NCBI GenBank assembly: GCA_049802235.1 | Contig: JBARMB010000035.1 | Span: forward strand, 1-50,876 | DNA from: VBDM01 sp049802235 | Lineage (GTDB): Bacteria > Pseudomonadota > Gammaproteobacteria > Burkholderiales > SG8-39 | Direction of reading: 5' to 3' | Length of the DNA: 50,876 bases | Part shown: positions 16,561 to 27,938 of the stretch, in pieces | Layout: every line of letters begins with the position of its first letter | How positions within the stretch are numbered: the first letter of the stretch is position 1 | Program-made: the position numbers and the translations under genes | Notes under the pieces: model-generated | What the model was told of the DNA's origin: nothing | Database searches by the model: none | Seen by the model: only the letters and a program-made list of their open reading frames with translations

Positions 16561-16587
16561 AAAAGGCCGTCATGCGACGGCCTTTTT
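16561..16587 (-). terminator. Intrinsic terminator downstream of pckG (bidirectional form)
   Basis: AAAAGGCCGTC (16561-16571) pairs with GACGGCCTTTT (16576-16586) around an ATGC loop. On the minus strand the stem is followed by a T-rich run, 19 bases after the pckG stop codon. It also separates pckG transcription from the candidate origin. Confidence 0.9.
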
Positions 16588-16605
16588 CCGAGCAGAAAAC
16601 CGGCT

Positions 16606-18438
<1,833 letters not shown>

Positions 18439-18719
18439 GCTGGGACCTCGCGATTGCGTACCGGCTGGCCGAAGAAGCAAGGCTGCCGTTCTGTGGAGTA
18501 AAGGCGCGCACTTTACCACGAACCCGAGGCGCCGAAAATGACGCGGTGCAATCTGCCCGGAGCACGGTCTCGACGGCAATTTCACCCCGCAGAGAGGAAT
18601 AGTGGACCATTCCACCGACGCGGTAATTCTTAATTTCAGGAGCCCTGCGCTCGCCTGAGGCGCCGTCGCAGCGTCCGGGTCAGAGGGAACACCAGCCCGG
18701 TCGTGGTCACCGGTCGATT

Positions 18720-18857
18720 ATGTTCGAGCGGATGTGCTCGGCGCTACCCGCGATCACGGGGGGAAAGTTGCGGGCATTGGCGGTGATAAGAGCCCGTCGG
18801 CTGCCGATCCTGCCCGAGGTTCGAACGCTTGCCGAGGCCGGCATCCGGGCCGACTGA
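18720..18857 (+). pseudogene. Internal fragment of a Bug/TctC-type solute-binding protein
   Basis: A 45-residue open stretch reads MFERMCSALPAITGGKLRAL then AVIRARRLPILPEVRTLAEA and GIRAD before a TGA. The pattern 'MF..(L)P.I..GKLRALAV....R.P.LP.V.TLAEAGI' is the signature of the second half of Bug receptors. Both the N-terminal lobe and everything after the AEAG motif are missing, and no ribosome binding site precedes it. It occupies the gap between pckG and mnmE, on the strand opposite to both. It is the second such remnant here, and comes from a different part of the protein than the one at 2107-2298. Confidence 0.75.
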
Positions 18858-18931
18858 CTTTCTGCGATACGCGTTCGCTCGCCAGCGCCGGCTGCCGTCG
18901 CGCACTACCTGAAACACGCTGAACGCCAGGT

Positions 18932-20275
18932 TTATTTTCCAATACAAAAGCGCGAGAAGATCTCCCCCAGCAGATCATCGGCGGTGAATTCGCCGGTGAT
19001 GGCGTTGAGGTCCATTTGCGCGAGCCGCAGTTCCTCTGCAAACAACTCGGGCCTCGCCATTTCGGCTTCGGCGCGAGCGAGCGCGTCGCCGGCGCGCGAG
19101 AGCGCGACCAAGTGCCGCGCCCTCGCCATGAATACATCTTCGCCGCCCGACTGCCAGCCGGCGAGCGTAAGCAACGCGTGCCGCAACGATTCGATGCCCG
19201 CGCCGGTTTTCGCGGAGAGATGGATGCGCCAAGCGTCGGCGCCCTCCTCCGAGCACGCCGCCTTGCCGGCGAGATCGATTTTGTTGAACACCGTGACACG
19301 CTTGAGCCTTGCCGGCAGGCGTGCAATGATGGCTTCGTCGGCGACGGTAACACCGCTGCGCGCGTCCACAACGAGCAGCAGCGCGTCGGCCCTGGCAATC
19401 GCTTCCCAAGTGCGGGCGATGCCGATGGCCTCGACCTTGTCCGCCGTATCGCGCAGGCCGGCGGTGTCGATGACGTTCATCGGAACGCCTTCGATCTGGA
19501 TGGTCTGGCGCACCGCGTCGCGGGTGGTTCCCGGAATCTCCGTGACGATGGCGAGTTCCTCGCCCGCGAGACGATTGAGCAGCGAGGACTTGCCGACGTT
19601 TGGCTGGCCCGCCAGAACCACTTGCAGTCCGCTGCGAAGGACGCTACCTTGGCGCCCCCGCTCCAGCGCCCGCGCGACCTCCGAGCGCAGCCGCTCAAAA
19701 CGTTTGCTCGCGTCGGCGCGATCCAGTGGGTCGATTTCCTCTTCGGGGAAATCGAGGGTCGCTTCCACCAGCATGCGCAAATCGATGAGCTGCCGCACCA
19801 GCTCCTGGATCACAGCCGAAAATTCGCCGCGCAGCGAACGCAGCGCGCAGCGTGCCGCCACCTCGGTCGCCGCCTCGATGATGTCGGCGACGCCTTCGGC
19901 CTGCGCCAGATCGATCTTGTCGTTAAGGAAGGCGCGGCGGGTAAATTCCCCGGGTTCGGCGAGGCGCGCGCCGAGCTCGAGGCAGCGGCGCAGGAGCATC
20001 TGCAGCACCACCGGGCCGCCGTGGCCCTGCAGCTCGAGCACGTCCTCGCCCGTGTAGGATGCCGGCGCGGAAAAGAAGATCGCAATGCCGTCGTCGATCG
20101 CTTCGCCGTCTTGCCCGCGGAAGCTCGCACGCATCGCCACCCGCGGCGCCGGGACCTTCCCCAAGAGTTGCCGGGCAAATGTCCGGAGTTTCTTACCGGA
20201 GATTCGTACCACACCGATCCCGGCGCGACCCGGCGCGGTGGCGATGGCAACGATGGTGCCGGAAGGCGCGTTCAC
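18932..20275 (-). CDS. mnmE: tRNA modification GTPase MnmE
   Basis: A 447-residue GTPase that partners MnmG in U34 modification. The N-terminal folate-binding domain begins TIVAIATAPGRAGIGVVRISG. The G domain is inserted in the helical domain, with G1 GQPNVGKSSLLN (about 221-232), G2-G3 TTRDAVR..DTAGLRDT and G4 NKID. The C-terminal CIGK, with the catalytic-type Cys, ends the protein. It is the last gene of the rpmH-rnpA-yidD-yidC-mnmE run, 35 bases after yidC. Confidence 0.97.
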   Translation of the reverse strand: MNAPSGTIVAIATAPGRAGIGVVRISGKKLRTFARQLLGKVPAPRVAMRASFRGQDGEAIDDGIAIFFSAPASYTGEDVLELQGHGGPVVLQMLLRRCLELGARLAEPGEFTRRAFLNDKIDLAQAEGVADIIEAATEVAARCALRSLRGEFSAVIQELVRQLIDLRMLVEATLDFPEEEIDPLDRADASKRFERLRSEVARALERGRQGSVLRSGLQVVLAGQPNVGKSSLLNRLAGEELAIVTEIPGTTRDAVRQTIQIEGVPMNVIDTAGLRDTADKVEAIGIARTWEAIARADALLLVVDARSGVTVADEAIIARLPARLKRVTVFNKIDLAGKAACSEEGADAWRIHLSAKTGAGIESLRHALLTLAGWQSGGEDVFMARARHLVALSRAGDALARAEAEMARPELFAEELRLAQMDLNAITGEFTADDLLGEIFSRFCIGK

Positions 20276-20310
20276 GGACCCCCGTCGAGCGATGGCTCAG
20301 GCAGCGCGCC

Positions 20311-21960
20311 TCAGCGCTTGGCGCCGGCGGCGGCTTTCTTTCCCCCGATCATGCGGGTGATCTGCCACTGCTGCAGGATCGAGAGGATATTGTTGACCAC
20401 CCAGTAGAGCACCAGCCCCGCGGGAAAGAAGAAAAACATCACCCCGAACGCGAACGGCATGATCATCATGACCTTGGCCTGCACCGGGTCGGGCGGCGTG
20501 GGATTCATCTTGGTCTGGATCAGCATCGAGGCCATCATCAGCGCGGGCAGCACGTACCAGGGATCCTGTGCCGAGAGATCGGTGATCCAGAGGTAGAAAG
20601 GCGCATGGCGCAACTCGACGCTCGCGAGCAGTACCCAGTAAAGCGCGATGAATACCGGGATCTGCACCAGGATCGGCAGGCAGCCGCCGAGCGGATTGAT
20701 CTTCTCGGTCTTGTACAGATCCATCATCGCCTGGTTCAGCTTCATCTTGTCGTCGGCATACTGCTCGCGGAGCTTCATCATCCGCGGCGTTACCAGCTTC
20801 ATCTTCGCCATAGAGCGGTAGCTTGCCGCCGACAGCGGGAAGAAAATCAGCTTGATCACCACCGTGAGCATGATGATGGCAAGTCCCCAGTTCGCCAGCC
20901 AGCCATGAAACAGCTTCAGCACCCAGAACAACGGCGCCGCAATCACGGTGAGCCAGCCGTAATCCACGACGAGCTCCAGTCCCGGCGCGATTGCCTTCAG
21001 GTTGTCCTGATCCTCAGAACCGGCATAAAGCGGCACGGCGACTCGCGTAGTGGCGCCGGGGGCGATAGGTCCCACGGGCATGATCACCCCGACCGAGTAA
21101 AGATCATCCGCCAGTTTTTTGGCGTAGAACTCGTGCCCCGCCTTCTCCGGCGGCAGGAGCGCCGCCACAAAATAATGCTGCACCATCGCAATCCAGCCGT
21201 TATCTGCGCTTTTTGAAGACAGCTTGCCCTTGTCGATGTCTGAAAACGCGAGTTTCTGGAATTTGTCCTGCTCGGTGTAGATCGCAGCGCCGGTAAAAGT
21301 CTTCACCATGCGAGGATCGCCGGCTGGCGTTTTGTCATCGCGCGTGAGCTGAAAATAGGCGTACGTGGCCAGCGGCGCGGCCGTCCCGTTGGTGATCTCC
21401 TCGGAAACATCGATGCGGTAGCTGTCACGGTGAAAAGTCAGGACTTTTGCCACCTTGACTCCCTCCGGGGTGCCCGCCTCGAGCCGCACCTCGATCTTGT
21501 CCTGGTCGGGCGCCAGATTGAAATCCTTCGCCGCAGCGCTGAAGAGTGTCTTGTGGTTGGGTAGGCCCGCGCCGATCAGGCCGCTTTGCGCCGCATACTT
21601 GTGCTCGGGAGTGAACAACACGAAATTCTTGTTGTTATCGAGAGTGTCCTTGTGCTTCAGCAACTCCAGATAGACAAGGTCACCACCCTCGGTGTCGATT
21701 TCGGCCAGCACAGTATCGGTCATGACCCGCAGTAGCTCCCGCGGCTTGCCGCTCTGCCCGGCCTCCGCACTCGGTACGCCCGCCACGCCCTTGGCGGTGG
21801 CGGCGGCAGTTGCCGCCGCAGCGGGCGCGCTCGGAACAGGTACCGCAGCGGGCGCCGTCGCCACGGGTACCTGGGGACGATGTTCCTTCTGCCACGCCTC
21901 CCAAAGCATGAGCAGCGAAAAGGAAAATACGACGAACAGGATCAGTCTCTGGATATCCAT
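20311..21960 (-). CDS. yidC: Membrane protein insertase YidC
   Basis: A 549-residue insertase with the Gram-negative layout. An N-terminal membrane segment (LILFVVFSFSLLMLW) is followed by a low-complexity Ala/Pro linker (about 32-65), a large periplasmic domain and five C-terminal membrane segments. The conserved groove Arg lies in the YRSMAKMKLVTPRMMKLREQ segment. GCLPILVQIPVFIALYWVLL and the basic tail end the conserved core. It inserts and folds inner-membrane proteins with or without SecYEG. It lies 15 bases after yidD. Confidence 0.97.
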   Translation of the reverse strand: MDIQRLILFVVFSFSLLMLWEAWQKEHRPQVPVATAPAAVPVPSAPAAAATAAATAKGVAGVPSAEAGQSGKPRELLRVMTDTVLAEIDTEGGDLVYLELLKHKDTLDNNKNFVLFTPEHKYAAQSGLIGAGLPNHKTLFSAAAKDFNLAPDQDKIEVRLEAGTPEGVKVAKVLTFHRDSYRIDVSEEITNGTAAPLATYAYFQLTRDDKTPAGDPRMVKTFTGAAIYTEQDKFQKLAFSDIDKGKLSSKSADNGWIAMVQHYFVAALLPPEKAGHEFYAKKLADDLYSVGVIMPVGPIAPGATTRVAVPLYAGSEDQDNLKAIAPGLELVVDYGWLTVIAAPLFWVLKLFHGWLANWGLAIIMLTVVIKLIFFPLSAASYRSMAKMKLVTPRMMKLREQYADDKMKLNQAMMDLYKTEKINPLGGCLPILVQIPVFIALYWVLLASVELRHAPFYLWITDLSAQDPWYVLPALMMASMLIQTKMNPTPPDPVQAKVMMIMPFAFGVMFFFFPAGLVLYWVVNNILSILQQWQITRMIGGKKAAAGAKR

Positions 21961-21975
21961 TTGAAAAAATGTCCG

Positions 21976-22185
21976 TCAAGGAACCGGGTCATAACCGCCC
22001 GGATGCCAAGGGTGACAGCGCGCCAGCCGCCTGACAGTGAGGTAAATTCCGCGCGCCGCGCCGTGGCGCTCGAACGCCTCCAGGGCATAGGCTGAACACG
22101 ACGGATGAAAGCGGCAATGCATCCCCAGTGCGGGACTCACGCAATAGCGATAACCATGGATGAGGAGTGACAGCAATTTGCTCAC
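21976..22185 (-). CDS. yidD: Membrane protein insertion efficiency factor YidD
   Basis: A 69-residue YidD (DUF37) protein. From a GTG start (VSKLLSLLIHGYRYCVSPAL) it continues CRFHPSCSAYALEAFERHG and ends CHPWHPGGYDPVP, the family's three Cys-containing signature blocks. The GTG at 22185 overlaps the rnpA stop codon, which argues against the 36-residue upstream extension. It is thought to help YidC-dependent insertion. Confidence 0.93.
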   Translation of the reverse strand: MSKLLSLLIHGYRYCVSPALGMHCRFHPSCSAYALEAFERHGAARGIYLTVRRLARCHPWHPGGYDPVP

Positions 22186-22505
22186 GGTGATCCCGCCAAT
22201 AATTCCGAAATATTGGCGACGACTGCGGTTTTGCCCGTCAGCCGAACCAGTATGTCGCGGCTGCCAAGCTGCGCCTGACGGCACCGAAACCATTCCCGCA
22301 CCAGCCGTTTCATCCGGTTGCGATCGACGGCGCGCGGGAATATGCGCTTGGGAACGATGATGGCGAGCCGCGGACCGCCCAACGCGTTCATCCGGACCTG
22401 TACCACGAGGCCGGGGCTCCTCAGCGGTCGGCTGCCTCCGAGTAGCCCCGCGATGTCGGCCGTGCGAAGCCGCTGGCTGCGCGTGTAGCGCTTGCGCCCG
22501 CTCAA
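22182..22505 (-). CDS. rnpA: Ribonuclease P protein component
   Basis: A 107-residue basic protein subunit of RNase P. The RNR signature is visible in RAVDRNRMKRLVREWFR, and PRLAIIVPKRIF precedes it. The best start is a TTG that overlaps the rpmH stop codon (TTTGA), an unusual but compact arrangement that couples it to rpmH. It overlaps yidD at the other end. Confidence 0.93.
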   Translation of the reverse strand: MSGRKRYTRSQRLRTADIAGLLGGSRPLRSPGLVVQVRMNALGGPRLAIIVPKRIFPRAVDRNRMKRLVREWFRCRQAQLGSRDILVRLTGKTAVVANISELLAGSP

Positions 22506-22636
22506 ACGCCCAGGCGAACCCGCCCCTTTGCGCGGCGCGCGCGGATCACAGCCCGGCCTCCGCGCGTTCGCATGCGAACGAGAAAACCGTGAGTGCGCTT
22601 TCTGCGAACTACCGAAGGTTGAAAAGTGCGTTTCAT
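22502..22636 (-). CDS. rpmH: 50S ribosomal protein L34
   Basis: A 44-residue protein reading MKRTFQPSVVRRKRTHGFLV, then RMRTRGGRAVIRARRAKGR and VRLGV, which is L34 throughout. The ATG at 22636 has a GAGGAAT stretch upstream. It heads the rpmH-rnpA-yidD-yidC-mnmE operon and diverges from dnaA across 154 bases. Confidence 0.97.
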   Translation of the reverse strand: MKRTFQPSVVRRKRTHGFLVRMRTRGGRAVIRARRAKGRVRLGV

Positions 22637-22719
22637 CGGGACTGATTCCTCAAGCTAAAAGAACCTTCTATTAGACGACATTTTAAATAGAATTGTCAAA
22701 GAATTAAGGTTACCTGGCC

Positions 22720-22728
22720 TGTGGATAA
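22720..22728 (-). promoter_or_regulatory. Consensus DnaA box in the rpmH-dnaA intergenic region
   Basis: TGTGGATAA is the exact reverse complement of the high-affinity box TTATCCACA. It lies 63 bases before the dnaA start inside a 154-base AT-rich gap. This is the only perfect 9-mer I found in the three ori-associated gaps. It fits DnaA autoregulation, or an origin sub-site upstream of dnaA. Confidence 0.85.
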
Positions 22729-22790
22729 CTTATCTGAAAACGGGTAAAATTGTAATTTGAATTGTGCCTAATTAAATCCGTATAAAAGCC

Positions 22791-24137
22791 ATGCAAGGTT
22801 TCTGGGCTTCGTGCCTTGTCAGATTAGAAAAAGAGCTTCCCGCTCAACAGTTTAACACTTGGATTCGGCCGCTCAAACTAGACGCTGCGGCTGCACCATC
22901 CGGAGAGCTGCGGCTGCTTGCGCCCAACCGCTTTGTGCTGCAGTGGGTCAAGGAGCGATTCCTGCCGCGCGTCGAGGCGATGGGTGCGGAGTTTTTTTCC
23001 TCCCCGATACGAGTCTTGCTTACCCTCGAAGCGCCAAGCGCACCGGAGCCGACGAAGGTCGCGGCGACCCCGGCACGCACGACGCGGCCTGCCGCTGCAC
23101 GGCCCTCCCATGCTGAGCGATCGAGTCTGATTCCGGAGTTCAGCTTCGACAGCTTCGTCGCTGGCAAGGCAAACCAACTCGCCCGCGCCGCGGCGCTGCA
23201 GGTTGCCGAGCATCCCGGTACATCTTACAACCCGCTGTTCATCTACGGCGGGGTGGGTTTGGGCAAAACACACCTGATCCACGCGGTCGGCAATCACGTG
23301 CTGGCGCAACATCCCGGCACGCGAGTTCGCTACCTGCACGCGGCACAGTACATTTCAGATGTCGTGCGCGCCTATCAGCAGAAATCCTTCGACGAGTTCA
23401 AGCGCTACTATCACTCACTCGACTTGCTGCTCATCGATGACATCCAGTTCTTCACGGGCAAGGACCGGACACAGGAAGAATTCTTCTACGCCTTCAATGC
23501 ACTGACCGAGTCGCACAAGCAACTGATCATCACTTGCGACACCTATCCCAAAGATCTGGCAGGCATAGATGAGCGCTTGAAGTCGCGCTTCTCCTGGGGC
23601 CTGACGGTTGCAATCGAGCCCCCCGAGCAGGAGATGCGCGTCGCGATCATTCTGAAGAAGGCCGAGGCTGTGTCGCTGAAACTCAGCGAGGAAGTGGCGT
23701 TTTTCATCGCCAAACACATTCGTTCCAACGTACGCGAACTCGAAGGCGCGTTGAAGAGCGTGATCGCGTACTCCCGCTTCAACGGCCGCGATATTACCCT
23801 CGATTCCACCAAGGAAGCCCTGAAGGACCTGTTGTCGGCGCAGAACCGCCAGATCACGGTCGACAATATCCAGAAAACGGTCGCCGAGTACTACAAAATC
23901 AAGGTCTCGGACATGCACTCGAAGAGGCGCAGCCGTAACGTCGCGCGACCACGGCAGCTTGCCATGGCTCTCGCCAAGGAACTCACCCAGATGAGCCTGC
24001 CGGACATCGGCGATGCCTTCGGCAACCGCGACCATACCACCGTGCTCCACGCATGCCGTACCATCGCCACGCTGCGCGAAAAGAACCACGATATCAACCG
24101 CGACTATCACGTGCTGGAGCAAGTGTTGAAAGGATGA
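22791..24137 (+). CDS. dnaA: Chromosomal replication initiator DnaA
   Basis: A 448-residue initiator. Domain I (WASCLVRLEKELPAQQFNTW) is followed by a Pro/Ala linker (about 85-115). The AAA+ domain has Walker A GGVGLGKTHL (about 153-162) and Walker B LLLIDDIQFF. Domain IV carries the DnaA signature FGNRDHTTVLHACRTI. It binds ATP, recognises DnaA boxes and opens the origin. It is followed by 201 bases with further DnaA-like boxes, then dnaN. Confidence 0.98.
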   Translation: MQGFWASCLVRLEKELPAQQFNTWIRPLKLDAAAAPSGELRLLAPNRFVLQWVKERFLPRVEAMGAEFFSSPIRVLLTLEAPSAPEPTKVAATPARTTRPAAARPSHAERSSLIPEFSFDSFVAGKANQLARAAALQVAEHPGTSYNPLFIYGGVGLGKTHLIHAVGNHVLAQHPGTRVRYLHAAQYISDVVRAYQQKSFDEFKRYYHSLDLLLIDDIQFFTGKDRTQEEFFYAFNALTESHKQLIITCDTYPKDLAGIDERLKSRFSWGLTVAIEPPEQEMRVAIILKKAEAVSLKLSEEVAFFIAKHIRSNVRELEGALKSVIAYSRFNGRDITLDSTKEALKDLLSAQNRQITVDNIQKTVAEYYKIKVSDMHSKRRSRNVARPRQLAMALAKELTQMSLPDIGDAFGNRDHTTVLHACRTIATLREKNHDINRDYHVLEQVLKG

Positions 24138-24202
24138 ATAAAGCCGCCGATATCCTGGGGACGAATTGTGTTCAAGAGTCGCTTTCGACCATACATTCTT
24201 TT

Positions 24203-24299
24203 TTACCCAGAAGCCGTCCACCCGCTATTCCGCAGTTTGCCCACAGTTTGCCCACTGCTAAGTACCGCGTGCTTGCTGCATCGACTGTGGTTATTCACG
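24203..24299 (+). promoter_or_regulatory. Second cluster of degenerate DnaA boxes between dnaA and dnaN
   Basis: Near-consensus 9-mers on the + strand are TTACCCAGA (24203), CCGTCCACC (24214), TATTCCGCA (24226), TTGCCCACA (24237), TTGCCCACT (24248) and TTATTCACG (24291). The first five are spaced 11 or 12 bases apart. Two form an exact-length tandem of 11-mers, TTTGCCCACAG and TTTGCCCACTG (24236-24257). The same TTTGCCCACAG 11-mer occurs at 16339-16349 in the candidate origin. The sites may be regulatory for dnaN or form an origin sub-region, as in bipartite Bacillus-type origins. Confidence 0.5.
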
Positions 24300-24338
24300 T
24301 AAATCGCGGCGATCATCATCACTATCAAGGAAAATAAT

Positions 24339-25448
24339 ATGAACCTGGTCAAGATCAAGCGCGAAGCATTGATCGAACCGCTGCAGGCAGTCACCGGAAT
24401 CATCGAACGGCGTCATACTTTGCCGATACTTTCCAATGTGTTCCTGTCAAGAACGGAGACGCATGTCGAGTTCGTAGCCACCGACATAGAAATTGAAATC
24501 ACGGCTGGCACTACCGCCGAGGGACCCGGAGAGATCAAGGCCACCACAGTGGGGGCAAGGAAACTCTTAGATATTCTGCGCGCGCTTCCGGAGGGATCGG
24601 AAGTGACGCTGACGCTCCAAGACAAGCGTTTGCAGATCAAGTCCGGCAAGAGCCGCTTTAACCTGCAGACGCTGCCTGCAGAGGATTTTCCGCGGCTTGC
24701 CGCGGCCGAGGGTGAAGGCACCAAGTTCTCGGTGCCGCAGAAACTGCTGAAATCACTGCTTGGTCTGGTCCAGTATGCCATGGCCCAGCAGGATATTCGC
24801 TACTACCTGAATGGACTTCTGATGTTGATCGAAGAAGGGCAACTCAAGTTGGTGGCGACCGATGGCCATCGCCTTGCCTTTGCCAGCCGGGAAGCCGGCC
24901 GCAGGGATCTCGCCCGGCAGGAGGCGATCCTTCCGCGCAAGACGATTATCGAGCTGTCGAAACTGCTCGACGACAGCGACGATCCGGTCGCAATTGAGTT
25001 GTCTGCCGCACAGGCGAAGTTCAGGTTCGGCAAGGTCCTGTTGATCTCAAAGCTGGTCGACGGAAAGTTTCCCGACTATGCCAAGGTGATCCCGCAGAAC
25101 CAGGCGAAGAAGCTGAAGCTGGACCGCGTGGGGTTGCTGCAGGCTCTGCAGCGGGCGGCTATCCTTACCAGCGACAAGTTTCGCGGCGTGCGCTGGGTGC
25201 TGGGGGACGGCAGCCTCAAGATAAACTGCAGCAACACGGAGCAGGAGGAAGCCCAGGAGGAATTGGACATCGCCTACAAGGGCGAGGCGCTCGACATCGG
25301 ATTCAACGTCGGCTACCTGCTTGATGTGCTCAACAACCTGGATGTCGCCGAGATCGAGTGCGGCTTGGGGGACGCCAACTCGAGCGCCCTGTTCACCCTT
25401 CCCGGGCGTGACGACTTCAAGTACGTCGTCATGCCCATGCGTATTTGA
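24339..25448 (+). CDS. dnaN: DNA polymerase III sliding clamp (beta subunit)
   Basis: A 369-residue clamp with three repeated clamp domains. It begins MNLVKIKREALIEPLQAVTG and contains the conserved IERRHTLPILSNV stretch and NGLLM.., ATDGHRLAFA in the middle domain, and the C-terminal end YVVMPMRI that lines the partner-binding groove. An AAGGAAA site precedes the ATG. It tethers the replicative polymerase to DNA. gyrB follows after 14 bases. Confidence 0.97.
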   Translation: MNLVKIKREALIEPLQAVTGIIERRHTLPILSNVFLSRTETHVEFVATDIEIEITAGTTAEGPGEIKATTVGARKLLDILRALPEGSEVTLTLQDKRLQIKSGKSRFNLQTLPAEDFPRLAAAEGEGTKFSVPQKLLKSLLGLVQYAMAQQDIRYYLNGLLMLIEEGQLKLVATDGHRLAFASREAGRRDLARQEAILPRKTIIELSKLLDDSDDPVAIELSAAQAKFRFGKVLLISKLVDGKFPDYAKVIPQNQAKKLKLDRVGLLQALQRAAILTSDKFRGVRWVLGDGSLKINCSNTEQEEAQEELDIAYKGEALDIGFNVGYLLDVLNNLDVAEIECGLGDANSSALFTLPGRDDFKYVVMPMRI

Positions 25449-25462
25449 CCCAAGAGAGAAAA

Positions 25463-27880
<2,418 letters not shown>

Positions 27881-27938
27881 AGAACCGCGTCAGGCTGCAG
27901 CGGTCCGCGCGTGGATTGCCGGATAACGACCCCGCTGT

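Larger units (their letters stand above)
16131..16605. other. oriC: Candidate replication origin region (parS sites, DnaA-box array, AT-rich segment)
   Basis: A 475-base gene-free stretch between mnmG and pckG. From left to right it holds the mnmG promoter area, a parS site, a 14-base palindrome, a second parS site, a phased array of degenerate DnaA boxes (16340-16448), a distinctly AT-rich segment (about 16449-16560) that could be the unwinding element, and the pckG terminator. Genes on the left read leftward and dnaA-dnaN-gyrB read rightward, as expected flanking an origin. An origin upstream of dnaA or between dnaA and dnaN is the main alternative. Strand skew could not be calculated here. 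Confidence 0.6.

Noticed and set aside
18707..18797. A minus-strand peptide resembling part of a PIN-domain toxin (ALITANARNFPP)
   Set aside because: It is the antisense of the stretch that matches the Bug receptor signature over some 40 residues on the plus strand. The PIN-like match is short and lacks the acidic catalytic residues.
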